Part shown: piece after piece, positions 52,936 to 64,000 of the stretch | Layout: each line of letters starts with the position of its first letter | Position numbering within the stretch: the first letter of the stretch is position 1 | Source: Chimonanthus salicifolius | Lineage: Eukaryota > Streptophyta > Magnoliopsida > Laurales > Calycanthaceae | Direction of reading: 5' to 3' | Assembly: GCA_013350335.1 (NCBI GenBank) | Contig: CM023534.1 | Coordinates: 20,231,302 to 20,295,301, forward strand | DNA length: 64,000 nucleotides | Program-made: the position numbers and the translations under genes | Notes under the pieces: model-generated | Seen by the model: only the letters and a program-made list of their open reading frames with translations | Told to the model about the DNA's origin: nothing | Database searches by the model: none

Positions 52936-53436
52936 ATGTCAAGCAATAATACCGAATGCTTCCAGGGGACACCTAGCGACCCTATCGTCATAGATTCTGG
53001 AGATGACTCCGGTGCGCCAAGTTTCGATGTGGTTGCACCTAGGGAGGAGGTAGTAGTGGCATCCCCCGAATACCACGTGGGTGCTGAACCTGAGGAGGAA
53101 GAGGGAGATGTCCCAATTCCTGAAGAGTCGGTGGGGGAGAACGGATCACCCGAGTATGTTCCGGCTACTCCGCCATTGGACGAATATCAAGATGAGATGT
53201 GTGAGCTCTGCAATCAGGCAGGGCACAATTTCATCTATTGCCCCTATCCACCCAGTGTCATTTGCCCTGTTTGCGGACTCCGCGGACATGGAAATGCCAG
53301 AACCAATTGTCCTTATGTAGGAGGACCGGGGATCATACCCTGTTTAACTTGTGGGGTGTACGGGCACAAATCTGAGACCTGCCCGGATAACTTTTATTAT
53401 TTTGGTGGTGAAGAAGGATCTTTTTCAGGGAATTAG
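52936..53436 (+). CDS. Extra upstream ORF of the chromovirus with three CCHC-like zinc knuckles
   Basis: 166 aa from ATG 52936 (MSSNNTECFQGTPSD); an in-frame ATG at 52918 would add six residues. The first half is acidic and Pro-rich (AEPEEEEGDVPIPEE). The second half holds CELCNQAGHNFIYC, CPVCGLRGHGNARTNC and CLTCGVYGHKSETC, that is C-x2-C-x3-GH-x4-C twice and one variant with a longer last spacing. It lies between the PBS and gag and is separate from gag-pol, which has its own two knuckles. Del/Tekay elements usually show only gag-pol, so this ORF is additional. A nucleic-acid-binding role is inferred from the knuckles; I do not recognise a named family. Confidence 0.75.
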   Translation: MSSNNTECFQGTPSDPIVIDSGDDSGAPSFDVVAPREEVVVASPEYHVGAEPEEEEGDVPIPEESVGENGSPEYVPATPPLDEYQDEMCELCNQAGHNFIYCPYPPSVICPVCGLRGHGNARTNCPYVGGPGIIPCLTCGVYGHKSETCPDNFYYFGGEEGSFSGN

Positions 53437-53617
53437 ATCAATCATTGTTAGGGGGCATCAGGGAGTTTTGTCTTATAAGGGTTAAGTTTTGTTGTTTTGA
53501 AGGGTTTTTACACCCTACTAACCTTTTTACTTGAATTGAAATTGTTACAACTTGTGTCTTCTACTTTGATAAAAATTTTAAAATTTGGTTAATGATATTT
53601 ACAAGTGTAAATAACAG

Positions 53618-56600
53618 ATGTCAGGACCCAACGCAAACCGAGCCAACTTTCGTGGGAGGAGGACTGGTCTTCCACCCCGTGACCTACCCAATGAGGCGAT
53701 ACGAGCGGCGGTTGAAGCATTTCAGCAGATAGCTGAAAATATGCGACGTCCGCCAGTCCAAACGCCAGAGGAAAGAGCCACCTCGGCTCTGAAAGAGTTC
53801 AAACGTCTGAACCCGACTAGCTTCTCGGGAACAGAAGACCCCAGCGCTGCGAGGAACTGGCTAACCCAGATTAGCCGAATCCTCAATACCCTAGCGATCG
53901 CCGATGATTTACGTGTGACCTTGGCGACTTATCAGCTCGAAGGGAACGCCTACGAGTGGTGGGAGGCGAAGAGCTTGGTTCGTAATCACGAGCCGATGAC
54001 TTGGGAGGAATTTTCTGCAGCCTTTTTGGCCCGCTATTTTCCAAAGACGGTGAAGGAGGCAAGGAAGAGAGAGTTCCTCAACATTCAGCAGGGTTCAGAT
54101 ACAGTGGCACAGTATGCCATGCGCTACATCGACCTGATGCAGTTTGTGCCGTGGATTGCAGCCAATGAGGAGGAGAAGATCCAGCATTTCGAGAACGGAC
54201 TCAGACCCTTCCTGCAGCGGCAAGTGGCCGGCCTAGTGTTCAACACTCTGGAGGAGATCATCGAGCGCGCTTCGAAGGTGGAAGCGGTTGACTCTATCAA
54301 CCGGAGCACTGACAGCTCTCAGAAACCTTCTTCTAACAAGAAGGCAAGGTTCAATCAGCAGAAGAGGCCTTTCTTCAGGAAGAGCCAACCTAGTGTGGGC
54401 CAGTCCAGTCGGTCCGACTCTCGGCCAATCGTATGCTACACCTGCAATCAGCCAGGGCATACTTCTAAATTCTGTCAATCCAAAGGAGAGAGAGCTTGTT
54501 TTCACTGCAAGCAAACCGGGCACCTGTTCAAGGATTGTCCTTTTTCTGGTAAAGCGGCACCTTCACAAGGCGCAGGAGTTTCCTACTCTGTGGCGCAGCC
54601 ATCTGTCGGCAGAGGTTCTCAGCAGGCATCCAGAGGATCAGCGGCACCGAGGAACGGACCACCTCGGAGCGATCAGGGGAGAGGACGAGGGCGTCCTCAA
54701 GGGAGAGTCTACTCTTTAGGGACTCAGAAGGAGGAACCAATGGAGAACGCAGTGATGGAAGGTACCCTTCATCTTTTCAGTCTTTTGGCTCGAGTGTTGT
54801 TTGATACCGGTGCTTCGCATTCCTTTATCTCTAGAACTTGTTGTGTTAGATTGGGTTTGAAACCTGTAGAAGTAGTTAACCCGCTAATGGTAGTTTCACC
54901 TTTGGGTAAGAAGGCTTTGGCAAACCAAGAGTGTAGATCTTGTGTTCTGAAGATTAGCGGAGTGGAGTTGTCCTATGATTTTCTAGTTCTGGAAATGACG
55001 GACTTTGACATCATCCTTGGTGTGGATTGGATGTCTGTTTTTGGAGTCTTGATAGACTGCCCTCAGAAGAGGATTCATGGGGTCTCCTCAACCGGTGAGA
55101 GGTTTGTTGAGAAGTTGATACCCTATGAAAGGATGAGAGTCACTTTCTCTGGACTTAGGGCGTATCCCGGTAGTGTGGTGGCAAGCATGGGTTGGGAAGA
55201 TGTAGGTGGTGTAGGGTCTGTTGCTCCTCGGGTGGTGTGTGAGTTTATGGATGTTTTTCCTGACCAGTTGGCTGGGCTACCTCCACGCCGAGAGATAGAG
55301 TTTGTTATAGACCTACAGCCAGGAACATCTCCAATTTCCATGGCACCTTATCGGATGGCGCCGGCAGAGCAGAGAGAGCTAGCTACGCAGGTAGAAGAGC
55401 TTCTTAGTCTTGGTTTTATCCGTCAGAGCAACTCGCCGTGGGGCGCACCTGCTCTCTTTGTGAAAAAGAAGGATGGATCGATGAGGATGTGTATAGATTA
55501 CCGGCGGCTTAACCAGGTAACTATTAAGAATAAGTATCCGTTGCCTAGAATAGATGACCTCTTTGATCTTTTGAGGGGATCAAAGTGTTTTTCGAAGATC
55601 GATTTGAGATCGGGTTACCATCAGTTGCGGATTCGAGAGGAGGACATTCCAAAGACTGCTTTTCGGACGCAGTATGGCTTGTACGAGTTTGTTGTGATGC
55701 CTTTCGGTTTGACGAACGCGCCAGCCATGTTCATGGACTTGATGAATCGGGTGTTTCGACCGTATCTGCGAGAGTTCGTGATAGTCTTCATCGACGATAT
55801 CTTGATCTTTTCGTCATCAGAAGAGGAGCATGAGCGTCATCTGCGGATTGTTCTTCAGACTCTTCGGGAGCATCAGCTGTTCGCTAAGCTGAGCAAGTGT
55901 GAGTTTTGGTTGACTCAAGTGCAATTTCTGGGACATGTAGTGTCTCCAGGAGGAATCTCGGTAGATCCAGCAAAGGTAGAGACCGTGAAGACTTGGGAGA
56001 GTCCCAAGAGCGTGTTCGAGATCCGGAGCTTTCTGGGATTAGCAGGATATTACCGAAAGTTTATCCCGCACTTCTCTCAGATCGCGGTACCGATGACTCG
56101 GCTGACGAGGAAGAACGTCAAGTTCGAGTGGAGCGAAGCTTGTGAGAAAGCATTTCAGGAGCTGAAGGAGAAGTTGACGACGTCTCCAGTGTTAGTGATA
56201 CCCGAGCAAGGACGAGGTTACGATGTTTATTGCGACGCGTCCAAGTTTGGTTTGGGTTGTGTGCTGATGCAAGAGGGGAAGGTAGTAGCTTATGGTTCCA
56301 GGCAATTGAAGGGACACGAGCAGAACTACCCGACTCATGACTTGGAGTTGGCAGCTGTTGTGTTCTCGTTGAAATTGTGGAGACATTACTTATATGGTGA
56401 GAAGTTCAATGTGTTTTCTGATCACCATAGTCTCAAGTATATCTTCACTCAGAAAGACTTGAATATGAGGCAGCGTAGGTGGATGGAGTACTTGGGAGAT
56501 TATGACTTCAGTCTCTCCTATCACCCGGGGAAAGCCAACGTGGTGGCCGATGCCTTGAGCAGGAAGTCTCACAACGACGTGGCAAGGATGGCATCCTTGC

Positions 56601-58150
56601 AGTGGAAGATGCTCGAAGTTCTGTCCGAGTACGATCTGGAGCTGATCGAAGGAAGCGGGTCAGCAAGAATCCATAGTTTGGTTCTGCAACCCGAGGTAGT
56701 TAGTTTGGTGTTGGAAGGACAACAAAGCGACCCAGAAGCAAAGGAGTTGGCAACTCAGCTTTCAGGAGGAGCAACTTTAGAGGATTGGAAGATCAAAGCA
56801 GACGGAAGTCTTACTTTCAAAGATAGACTGTTCGTGCCAAAATCGGACGAGTGCAGGAGGAAAGTGCTTGATCACTTTCATCGATCTCGCTTTGCAGTGC
56901 ATCCCGGTGGTACAAAGATGTATCGTGACTTGCGGCGACTTTTCTGGTGGAAGGGTATGAAGCGCGAGGTAGCAGATTTTGTGTCCAAGTGCCTAACTTG
57001 TCAACAAGTGAAGGCGGAACATCAACGACCCGGTGGAAAGATGCAACCTTTGGAAGTGGCTGAATGGAAGTGGGAGCATATCACGATGGATTTTGTAACT
57101 GGTTTTCCTAAGTCTCCTAAGAAGAACGACGCTATTTGGGTAATAGTCGATCGATTGACGAAGTCAGCTCACTTTCTACCGATCAAGAAGACGGATTCCT
57201 TGGCTACTCTAAGTAGATTGTATTTGAAGGAGATAGTCAGATTGCATGGAGTGCCTGTATCCATTGTATCTGATAGAGACCCGAGGTTCGTGTCAAGGTT
57301 TTGGCAAGGATTGCAAGAAGAGTTGGGGACTAAGCTGTGCTTTAGCACTGCTTTTCACCCTCAGACGGATGGTCAGTCAGAGAGAACCATTCAAACCTTA
57401 GAGGATATGCTAAGGGCTTGTGTGATGGATATGCAGGGAAGTTGGGAAGATCATTTACCTTTGATCGAGTTCGTCTACAACAACAGTTATCACTCCAGTG
57501 TGCAGATGGCACCCTACGAGGCTCTGTATGGCAGACCATGCAGGTCACCTCTTTGTTGGACAGAGGTAGGAGACAAAGCGCTCCTAGGACCTGATCTAGT
57601 GCGTGAGACGTCAGAGCAAGTTGAAGTAATCAGACAGCGTCTCAAGACGGCTCAGAGCAGACAGAAGAGTTATGCTGACAAAAGGCGACGACCTTTGGAG
57701 TTTGCAGTTGGCGACCGAGTTTTCTTACGTGTGGCACCACGTCATGGAGTACAGCGGTTCGGGCGCAGGGGAAAACTATCACCTCGATATGTTGGACCCT
57801 TTGAGATCTTGAAGAGGATAGGTGAAGTGGCCTATCAGTTGGATCTTCCTCAGGCTTTGGAGAGAGTGCATAGTACGTTCCACGTGTCTATGTTAAGAAA
57901 GTACGAGCCTGACCCGTCGCATGTGATCAGTTTTGAAGATATTGAGGTATCAGAGGACTTAACTTTTGAAGAAGCACCAGTCGAGATTCTAGAACGTCGG
58001 ACTCAAGAGCTCAGGAGGAAGTCTATACCCCTAGTGCGAGTGCTGTGGCAACATCGCGACGTGCAACATGAGACGTGGGAACCTGAATCGACGATGCAGA
58101 AGCTGTACCCTGGCTTGTTCACAGGCCAAGAAGGTAGATTTTTGTCTTAA
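53618..58150 (+). CDS. Chromovirus gag-pol polyprotein, intact, with chromodomain
   Basis: 1510 aa in one frame. Gag about residues 60-230 ([29 protein letters not shown]). Two CCHC knuckles near 272 and 294 ([28 protein letters not shown]). Aspartic protease at ~393 ([10 protein letters not shown]). RT with [12 protein letters not shown] (~621) and catalytic FIDDILIF (~723). RNase H with [11 protein letters not shown] (~870). Integrase with an HHCC zinc-binding domain (1087-1129), the DDE core beginning at MDFVTGFP (~1157), SDRDPRF (~1216) and E in GQSERTIQ, with D-x35-E spacing. C-terminal chromodomain about 1450-1498 ([17 protein letters not shown]). Order PR-RT-RH-INT-chromodomain places it in Ty3/gypsy chromoviruses, Tekay/Del-like. 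No stops or missing catalytic residues seen. Gag and Pol being in one frame implies processing by protease rather than frameshifting. Confidence 0.95.
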   Translation: MSGPNANRANFRGRRTGLPPRDLPNEAIRAAVEAFQQIAENMRRPPVQTPEERATSALKEFKRLNPTSFSGTEDPSAARNWLTQISRILNTLAIADDLRVTLATYQLEGNAYEWWEAKSLVRNHEPMTWEEFSAAFLARYFPKTVKEARKREFLNIQQGSDTVAQYAMRYIDLMQFVPWIAANEEEKIQHFENGLRPFLQRQVAGLVFNTLEEIIERASKVEAVDSINRSTDSSQKPSSNKKARFNQQKRPFFRKSQPSVGQSSRSDSRPIVCYTCNQPGHTSKFCQSKGERACFHCKQTGHLFKDCPFSGKAAPSQGAGVSYSVAQPSVGRGSQQASRGSAAPRNGPPRSDQGRGRGRPQGRVYSLGTQKEEPMENAVMEGTLHLFSLLARVLFDTGASHSFISRTCCVRLGLKPVEVVNPLMVVSPLGKKALANQECRSCVLKISGVELSYDFLVLEMTDFDIILGVDWMSVFGVLIDCPQKRIHGVSSTGERFVEKLIPYERMRVTFSGLRAYPGSVVASMGWEDVGGVGSVAPRVVCEFMDVFPDQLAGLPPRREIEFVIDLQPGTSPISMAPYRMAPAEQRELATQVEELLSLGFIRQSNSPWGAPALFVKKKDGSMRMCIDYRRLNQVTIKNKYPLPRIDDLFDLLRGSKCFSKIDLRSGYHQLRIREEDIPKTAFRTQYGLYEFVVMPFGLTNAPAMFMDLMNRVFRPYLREFVIVFIDDILIFSSSEEEHERHLRIVLQTLREHQLFAKLSKCEFWLTQVQFLGHVVSPGGISVDPAKVETVKTWESPKSVFEIRSFLGLAGYYRKFIPHFSQIAVPMTRLTRKNVKFEWSEACEKAFQELKEKLTTSPVLVIPEQGRGYDVYCDASKFGLGCVLMQEGKVVAYGSRQLKGHEQNYPTHDLELAAVVFSLKLWRHYLYGEKFNVFSDHHSLKYIFTQKDLNMRQRRWMEYLGDYDFSLSYHPGKANVVADALSRKSHNDVARMASLQWKMLEVLSEYDLELIEGSGSARIHSLVLQPEVVSLVLEGQQSDPEAKELATQLSGGATLEDWKIKADGSLTFKDRLFVPKSDECRRKVLDHFHRSRFAVHPGGTKMYRDLRRLFWWKGMKREVADFVSKCLTCQQVKAEHQRPGGKMQPLEVAEWKWEHITMDFVTGFPKSPKKNDAIWVIVDRLTKSAHFLPIKKTDSLATLSRLYLKEIVRLHGVPVSIVSDRDPRFVSRFWQGLQEELGTKLCFSTAFHPQTDGQSERTIQTLEDMLRACVMDMQGSWEDHLPLIEFVYNNSYHSSVQMAPYEALYGRPCRSPLCWTEVGDKALLGPDLVRETSEQVEVIRQRLKTAQSRQKSYADKRRRPLEFAVGDRVFLRVAPRHGVQRFGRRGKLSPRYVGPFEILKRIGEVAYQLDLPQALERVHSTFHVSMLRKYEPDPSHVISFEDIEVSEDLTFEEAPVEILERRTQELRRKSIPLVRVLWQHRDVQHETWEPESTMQKLYPGLFTGQEGRFLS

Positions 58151-58171
58151 ATTTCGGGACGAAATTTTCTT

Positions 58172-58185
58172 TTAGGAGGGTAGGA
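58172..58185 (+). promoter_or_regulatory. Polypurine tract
   Basis: TTAGGAGGGTAGGA directly precedes the 3' LTR; the usual primer for plus-strand DNA synthesis. Confidence 0.75.
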
Positions 58186-61100
58186 TGTAATACCCTGCCC
58201 CAGATTAAGCATGTTTTAGCTTAATTTCATATTTTTAACCGGTTGTTCTCGAGGTTTTCAGTCAGGGCTTCGAGGAAAGCCCAAGTTTGGCCCAATCCGA
58301 GTTCGTGAGCTCAGAGATCCAGCCCGTTCAGCTGGGGGGGTATTTTGGTAATTTGCCGCTTGTTGTGATTATTTCTCTAAATTGTGTGATTTGATGATCT
58401 TTATTGGTGAATAATACTCTCTTTAATGAAGGATTGCATTTATTATTTTAAAATGATTTAATTTTCAGAAAATAATATTTATTTATCGCCCGTCGGAACC
58501 CCGAAAGAGAGTTTTAATTATTTTAAATAATTTCGGGAAAAAGATAAATTTTGAAAATGGTATTGGGTGTTAAACCATTTTAAGATTGATCTAGATATTT
58601 CATTTCATCTCAAAATAAGATTTACAAATTAGTTATTTTTACATTTGTTTAATTAAGCAATTATGGATAAAATATGATTTTTGTTTAAATCAAGGGTTTT
58701 TAGTGAGAGATAATTCACGAAATTTTTTTATGGTAACCTAAGTTTTAAAAACCCAACCCATCTGTAAGGATGGATCTGATTTTGGAGTTTTAAATTTATT
58801 ACTCTTAGTTCAAAAATCAGTTTTTATTAATCTGAGGACCTTTCTGCAATTATAAAAATCTTCAGAGGGCTGATCTGCAAACTGCAGGATTTTCCTGCCT
58901 ACGCCATGCAGGCGTGCACGACCGTTCGGTCGGATTTCCGGCCATCATTGAGATCTTCCGTCTCATCCCATCGAGCAGCAAGTTTTCCGGCCCTCCTTAC
59001 CGTTGAATCATGAGTACTGGCCGTCCCGTCCCATCGCTGCTGCTAATTGTGCAGCTGATTTCCGGCGTCTCTCTTGAGCTGAATTTCCTATAAATTCAAG
59101 CCTCTTGGATCGGTTTCAACTCCCAGCAAATCCTTTGCATTTCTCTTCTCCCTCTCTGTTCTGTTCTCTGATTTTCCAACCAAGACCGAGAAACCTGCAG
59201 ACAGAAACTCTCTGTTTAAGCTGCTGTTTTTAAGTAACAGTGAGCTTAGAGGAAGATTTTCCAAAAATCCAAATTTCAACCCAGGAATCGAAACCAAGGT
59301 ATCCATTGTATTCCTTTTTAAATTCTAACCGATTTAGAATCAAACAAAACCGATTTTGACCCTGTTTTGATGGAGAAAAACCTGTTTTAAGTTTTAAGAA
59401 AAACCATGGGTTTCTTGTACCCGTGAGCTTTCACTGTTAAAATCGGATGACCCTTTGAGCTTTTGAGCTCCAAACCTCTCCCTATGGAAAGAGGACTCCC
59501 AGAGGAGTCCATCAGACCAGACGGATGTGAAAAACGAATCCAGGAAGCCCTCCCTTTCTGGAATCGCATTTCACCTGTTTTCCGCCGTGACTGTCTGCTG
59601 TTGCAGACAATCGGAGAAGACGACTCTCGGAAGTTCCGAGAGCCGATCTTCGGACAGTCCGAACGTTCGGACGGTCCTAGCAGTGACCCTCGGACGTTCC
59701 GAGCTTCAACCCGAAGCCCAGTTCGCCCGAGGTGAGCCAGACCCACTTCGGAAGAACCGAGCCAGCTCGGAAGGACCGAGCATCCTCGGAAGGTCCGAAC
59801 CTGTATTCGGATGTTCCGAGATCTGCAGACCCAGGAGACTTCTGTTTTTCTGTTTTCTGGACTTCGGACGGTCCGAGACTCAGTCTTCGGACGATCCGAA
59901 GTCAGGCCTCAAGTTCCGAGGCCTGAGACTCAGTTTTGTGTGGTTCGGATGATCCGAAGCCACTGACCCAAGTTCCGAAGTAATGTTCCGAGGAACACTG
60001 TTTTGAAAAATAATAAAATATTGTTTGATGACAGTTTTAATCTTGATTATTATTTATCTAATGTGTTTGATTATTTGTGATGATTTATACCCCCCTTGTT
60101 AATTAAAAATGTACTAACCCCTTTTTTTTCTCTTATTATTTATAGTGTAAATACTATTGTATACGCTTTCAGTCCGACACTAGTCGGGAACTGAGTGATT
60201 CACTTTCAGGACGACACTATAGTCGGGCACTGAGTGACCTCGAGGCCTACTCAAAATGTCAGCTCTGGTCCTATCCAGAAGACAACCGAGAAGTGACCCG
60301 AGGATCTAGACCTTACTCAATAAGTCAATCTGGTCAATGCCCAGAAGACAATATGAGTTTGGACTGAGCCCCTTATGTTTATTATATTATTATCTTGTGG
60401 ATGATTTAAAGAGGATAGAAACCAAATAGGAGACTCATTCCATTAAACCCGGATATTTTGTAGGAAAATATATGATTTCCAAATCCTACGTATATGTACG
60501 TATTTGTTATGTATATTGATTGAGCACTTGTATGTTGTTTGACAGAGACCGCGAAACCACACAATCACGGTGAGGGAACTTAACTCTGCAGATTTTGTAA
60601 ACAGGTGTTATATTGAGCAATGAGTGGTTTCGGTTTTGATGAACCCACTCAGGTGCCTATACATGATGCACTATGGTAAGAGTGCTGTGATGATTTGATA
60701 TTACGGTGTTGACCGTATGTGTATGTAAGACTGCTTCCACGTACCTGGGCTATTGAACCAATATCGGCCATATGAGAGATGGTTTATGTCTACTGGACCA
60801 TGGGCGGACCATGCTGTCGTCAGTTGCTGACTTGAGGATGTCAGTACCGGTTACGTTTAAGAGCCGGAGATGTACTTGCAAGGATGTATTTTGACCGTGT
60901 CGGGACTTAATACTGGTCTCAGTGTAGTCGGCAGGCGTTACGGTGGATAATGGCAGTGATTGATAGTTGATGATGTTATTATCTTATTTGAGATTATGCT
61001 TACTGTTATCAAGCATGTGATATTAACTGTTGTTAACCTGTTTTACTATTTGCTTAATGTGCACTGTTAATTATCCTTCACTGGGCTAGTTAGCTCACAC

Positions 61101-61580
61101 CACTCACCTTTTCAGGCGATGAACCCGAGGAGGAGGACCCTCTCTTTCAAACTTAGGGTGTTTGAGCCAAGGCAGTGTTTTGGGATTCCCCCGGAGCGGA
61201 ATGCCCTGATCTCTTTCTGTTGGTTCTCGGAACCGTTATTTTTGTATTAAGTACCGGATGTGGTACTTAATTTGTATTTGACTATTGTAATCGGCTATGT
61301 TGCCATTTGAGACGATGTTCTGGATTGATTTATCAATGTTAATATTTGTTTGATCTTATTATTAGTGGATGTTATTGTGTTGTTTTGCTATGTCTATGGG
61401 GCATGCTTATGGTACATGTTTGAGTCCTCTTAGCGGGCTGATGTGTAACCGCTGGGCCTAACTGTTGATCCGGCCCAGTAAGAGTGCTTGTGGATTAGTT
61501 TACTTTCCTTTCAAAAAGAAAAAAAAAAAAAAAAAAAATCAGTCGCGTTCCGGGCCCACTGGTCGGGTCGGGGCGTGACA
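58186..61580 (+). repeat. 3' LTR of the chromovirus
   Basis: 3395 bp, near-identical to 49418-52817, and followed by the TSD AATCG. Confidence 0.96.
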
Positions 61581-61585
61581 AATCG

Positions 61586-61760
61586 TGGCAGGCTTGACCA
61601 CAGGAGAAAAGGTTTCAGAAAAATCAATGCTTGGAATTTGGTTGTAACCCTTTGCCACGAGGCGAGCTTTTAAGCGTTCTAAAGAATTGTCAGCCTTGAG
61701 TTTTATTTTAAAGACCCACTTACAGCTGAGAACATTCATGGTGGACTATCGAGGAACTAA
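61586..61760 (-). pseudogene. Copia RT, N-terminal piece
   Basis: The minus strand reads [41 protein letters not shown] and SPVVKPATI, the start of the copia RT fold. It ends at the chromovirus target site; the next residues are found at 49412. Confidence 0.88.
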
Positions 61761-62238
61761 ATCCAAGTGTCATTGAGAGAGAGAGTTGATAATTCATCTA
61801 TCATGGCAGCGGTCCAACTAAGATGCTTGAGAGCATAGATAATTTATTTTGGTTCAGATGGTACAGACTGCGCCAATAGAAAATAATCAGAATTGAAATA
61901 CTTGGGATTAGGTTTGGTAATACCATGACTGTGACGAGTAGCCATTGGAGAGGTGGAGCCTGCCGTAGATGAGATGCTTGTGGGATGAGGCTCAGATACT
62001 GTACTTGATGAGATGGGATCATGATCATCAAACGGCGTGGGAGAGCTACTGGACGATGGAGATGGATCACTCTGTGTAGGCTGGTCAACTTCAGGATCAA
62101 GTGCTGCAAGGGAAGAAGATGTGTCGTTCATAGTAAGAGCGGGATGAGGGTTTTCAATATGAGTCCACAGATCGGACGTTGAGGGAGATCATGTGTCATA
62201 AGCAGTAGTGTTGGAGTCCACGGCTACCACTTGATCAT
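61761..62238 (-). pseudogene. Copia linker between integrase and RT, degraded
   Basis: The minus strand keeps recognisable Pro/Ser-rich linker text (STVSEPHPTS, ATRHSHGITKPNPKYFNSDY, the usual copia 'RxxHGI.KP' segment before RT) but with stops. No other gene. Confidence 0.65.
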
Positions 62239-63210
62239 CTATAAGCCAGTCAGAAAACTCAATGAAATTAGCAACAATATTTGAAGAGTTGTAGAGTTTA
62301 GATCCCGAAAGGGAAATAGTGATTCATCAAAGATAACATGGCGTGAGAGATAGACTTGATTTGTTGGCGGGTAATAACAACGGTATCCTTTGTAATGTTT
62401 ACTGTAGCCAAGAAATATGCATGGGAGAGACCGTGGTTCAAACTTGTTCTTGGCATAATCCCGAAGACAAGGAAAGCTTTTTTTGCCGAAGATTCTTAAA
62501 GATCCATAGTTCGGATGCTGGTGGAGTAATTTTGCATATGAACTTTTCCGGTCCAGGACCCAAGAGGGTTGTCTATTAATCAACCATACAGTAGTACTAA
62601 AAGTTTCAACCCAAAACCGTTGTGGTACATATGCGTGGAATATCATGGAAAGACCCAACTCAGTGACATTACGATGCTTTCGTTCAGCTAGCCCAATTTG
62701 TTCTGGAGTCTTGGGGCAAGACATTTGATATTTATTTCCGAGATCTAATAGATAATGCCTAAAGTTGGAATTAGCAAATTCCCCTCCACCATCAGACTGG
62801 AAGATACGAATTTTCTTGTCAAACTGAGTATCAATGTATTTTTGAAAAAGAATAAAACATTGAAAGAAATCTGATTTTTGCTTTAGAGGATAGAACCATG
62901 TATATCTGGTACATTCATCAACAAATATTACATAATAGCGATAACGTTGAAAAGATGTTACTAGTGCGGGGCCCCATAGATCACTATGAATCACGGCAAA
63001 TGGTTCTTTGCAAAAATCATTGGATGAAATAATAGGAAGACGGCACCCCTTAGCCATTTGACAGCTATTACATATAAAATCAATCTTATTTTTGCTAGTG
63101 CTAATAAGAAGCTTATTCTTTTTCAAAAATTCTACTACCCTTTCTTGAAGATGACCAAGTCTTTGATGCCAAACATCATCAGTCGAAAGCGAAATCGGGT
63201 TGAAAACATT
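62239..63210 (-). pseudogene. Copia GAG-pre-integrase and integrase
   Basis: The zinc-binding pre-integrase segment starts near 63200 (VWHQRLGHLQERVVEF) and ends CNSCQMAKG, giving H-x4-H and C-x2-C. The integrase core has HSDLWGPA, YYVIFVDECTRYTWFYPL, IFQSDGGGEFAN and the E of ERKHRN in PEQIGLAERKHRN. Then AVWLINR-type and FLGYSKHYKGYRCYYP copia hallmarks. This domain is open for ~300 codons, but the element as a whole is broken. Confidence 0.9.
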
Positions 63211-63419
63211 GTTGCTTCCTCCTTGGGCTGAAGGGCGTACAAACCTCCAAACCTATTTCCTGAGGCAATCACGGCTCTGATTTCTTTTTCAAATTGAGGG
63301 GGTTTTAATGGAGTAGTTACTTGTGAGGGGTGATGAGATCCACCGCTGTTATTTAAGCCTGTAGGAGATACGCGCTAATTGTTACCACTAGACTGGGGGG
63401 ATTGAACTCGTCCTTGAGT

Positions 63420-64000
63420 GAAGCCTCATCATCTGGAGGTAAAACTACAAGTTCCTCTTCCTCTTCTGGGACGGTTGTAATTTGACCCGCTAGAATGCTC
63501 TCCAACAAAAGCCATATTGTGATTGGGAGAGGAAGAAGTTGCTTGAGTTATGAAGATTCTTCATAGTTTCATGACCTTGGAGCTGAGGGATAAGGTCACG
63601 ATAAGAAGGAATAGGTGGTTTGAGCATGGTAGTAACAGAGAACTCATAGCCTCGACCTAGTCCTTTAAGACTACCAAAGACTTTGTTTCTATCATCCAGA
63701 GGTTTGCAATGGCAGCCAGATCGTCACAGTAAGTTTTGAATATACGAATGTACTCAGACATGGAATAATTATCCTTGGAGTGCAACTGCATGCTTTGAAG
63801 AAGATAAACTTCTCACTCCTGCGAATCTTGGGCAAACGAATCCAGCAAAGCACGCCAAACATCTGCCGATGTGTCAAGTCCGACAACCAGCCCAAGAACT
63901 TCTTGTGAAAGAGTGTCAGTAATCCATCCACGGAGAAGTCTATCAGATCGTCTCCATGCCATGTAATCAGGATTAGTTGTTGTACTAGTCTCATCCCCAT
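63420..64000 (-). pseudogene. Copia gag (UBN2-type), degraded, N-terminus off window
   Basis: In the frame NPDYMAWRRSDRLLRGWITD, LSQEVLGLVVGLDTSADVW and LLQSMQLHSKDNYSMSEYIR the minus strand gives a copia gag-polypeptide. It has an in-frame stop after FAQDSQE and others further on. An Arg/Gly-rich tail (NRPRRGRG) follows near 63470. The other long ORF reading MGMRLVQQLILITW is a shadow frame. Confidence 0.8.

Larger units (their letters stand above)
49418..61580 (+). mobile_element. Young full-length Ty3/gypsy chromovirus (Tekay/Del-like), TSD AATCG
   Basis: 12,163 bp with LTRs 49418-52817 and 58186-61580, exact 5-bp duplication AATCG (49413-49417 and 61581-61585), tRNA-Met PBS, a polypurine tract and an uninterrupted 1510-codon gag-pol ending in a chromodomain. 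Between the two ~3.4 kb LTRs I noticed only two substitutions (near 49460/58228, G/A; near 50908/59676, G/T) and a difference in one poly-A run (25 versus 20). It is inserted into the RT of the copia element. It looks capable of being autonomous. Confidence 0.96.
47900..64000 (-). mobile_element. Decayed Ty1/copia retrotransposon, split by a chromovirus; 5' end off window
   Basis: Read on the minus strand from 64000 down, the copia order is kept: gag (UBN2-type), GAG-pre-integrase zinc finger, integrase, then reverse transcriptase cut at 61585/49413 by the Tekay insertion, then the rest of RT and RNase H. A polypurine tract AAGGGGGATAT follows, and the 3' LTR starts TGATGGTAC at 48240. Several stops and frameshifts are present, so the element is dead. 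TSD and 5' LTR are outside the window. Confidence 0.9.

Noticed and set aside
63692..64000. 102-aa minus-strand ORF beginning MGMRLVQQ
   Set aside because: The copia gag homology is in a different frame of the same strand; this ORF is its shadow.

Overview
The window reads as nuclear DNA of a flowering plant (probably a eudicot) with a transposon-rich genome. It is AT-rich and has spliced genes with GT-AG introns. It carries chromodomain Ty3/gypsy, Ty1/copia, MULE, hAT, Stowaway, SINE and LINE sequences. The two host loci match plant proteins: mitochondrial cardiolipin synthase, and the plant CDC26-TTM3 pair. I cannot name the species from sequence alone.

Layout. 1-3789: right part of a Mutator-like element (MULE-1) with a broken transposase and a roughly 1.1 kb terminal array of a 16-bp perfect palindrome. 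3916-10051: a non-autonomous LTR retrotransposon (426-bp LTRs, TSD GTGAG), itself split by a 3.4 kb solo gypsy-type LTR (5263-8701, TSD GATGG). 10052-13669: AT-rich DNA with one SINE-like copy and a direct duplication. 13670-14522 (minus): CDC26 followed 61 bp later by TTM3, the plant arrangement known to be expressed from one bicistronic mRNA. 17190-26264: a second MULE (MULE-2) with ~520-bp terminal inverted repeats, a decayed transposase on the minus strand, and a plant-transposon-type ORF on the plus strand that is cut by a solo Tekay-type LTR (18243-21259, TSD CGAGT). 28531-45989 (minus): cardiolipin synthase, 8 coding exons, 360 aa, with a 14.7 kb first intron. That intron holds a nearly intact hAT element (39209-43743, TSD ATCCATAG), a smaller hAT-like element (36226-37383, TSD GATAGGTG), a foldback element, a LINE fragment and an unresolved LTR-like stretch. 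47900-64000 (minus): a decayed Ty1/copia element, split by a very young, apparently complete Tekay/Del-like chromovirus (49418-61580, TSD AATCG).

Function. The two cellular loci are unrelated in role. CDC26 is a subunit of the anaphase-promoting complex and TTM3 is a tripolyphosphatase-type enzyme; cardiolipin synthase makes the signature lipid of the mitochondrial inner membrane. The rest is a layered transposon record: old MULEs and copia, cut by later LTR elements, with the chromovirus last.

Most unusual signals. First, two MULEs with homologous transposases, leaders and outer termini carry completely different palindromic motif arrays in their TIRs, and similar short-palindrome clusters recur in the LTRs and in the hAT element. 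Second, the young chromovirus has an extra upstream ORF with three CCHC-like knuckles and a ~390-bp palindrome-rich LTR block that an older related LTR lacks. Third, the TTM3 frame is open upstream through CDC26 in another frame, with a basic, acid-free extension.
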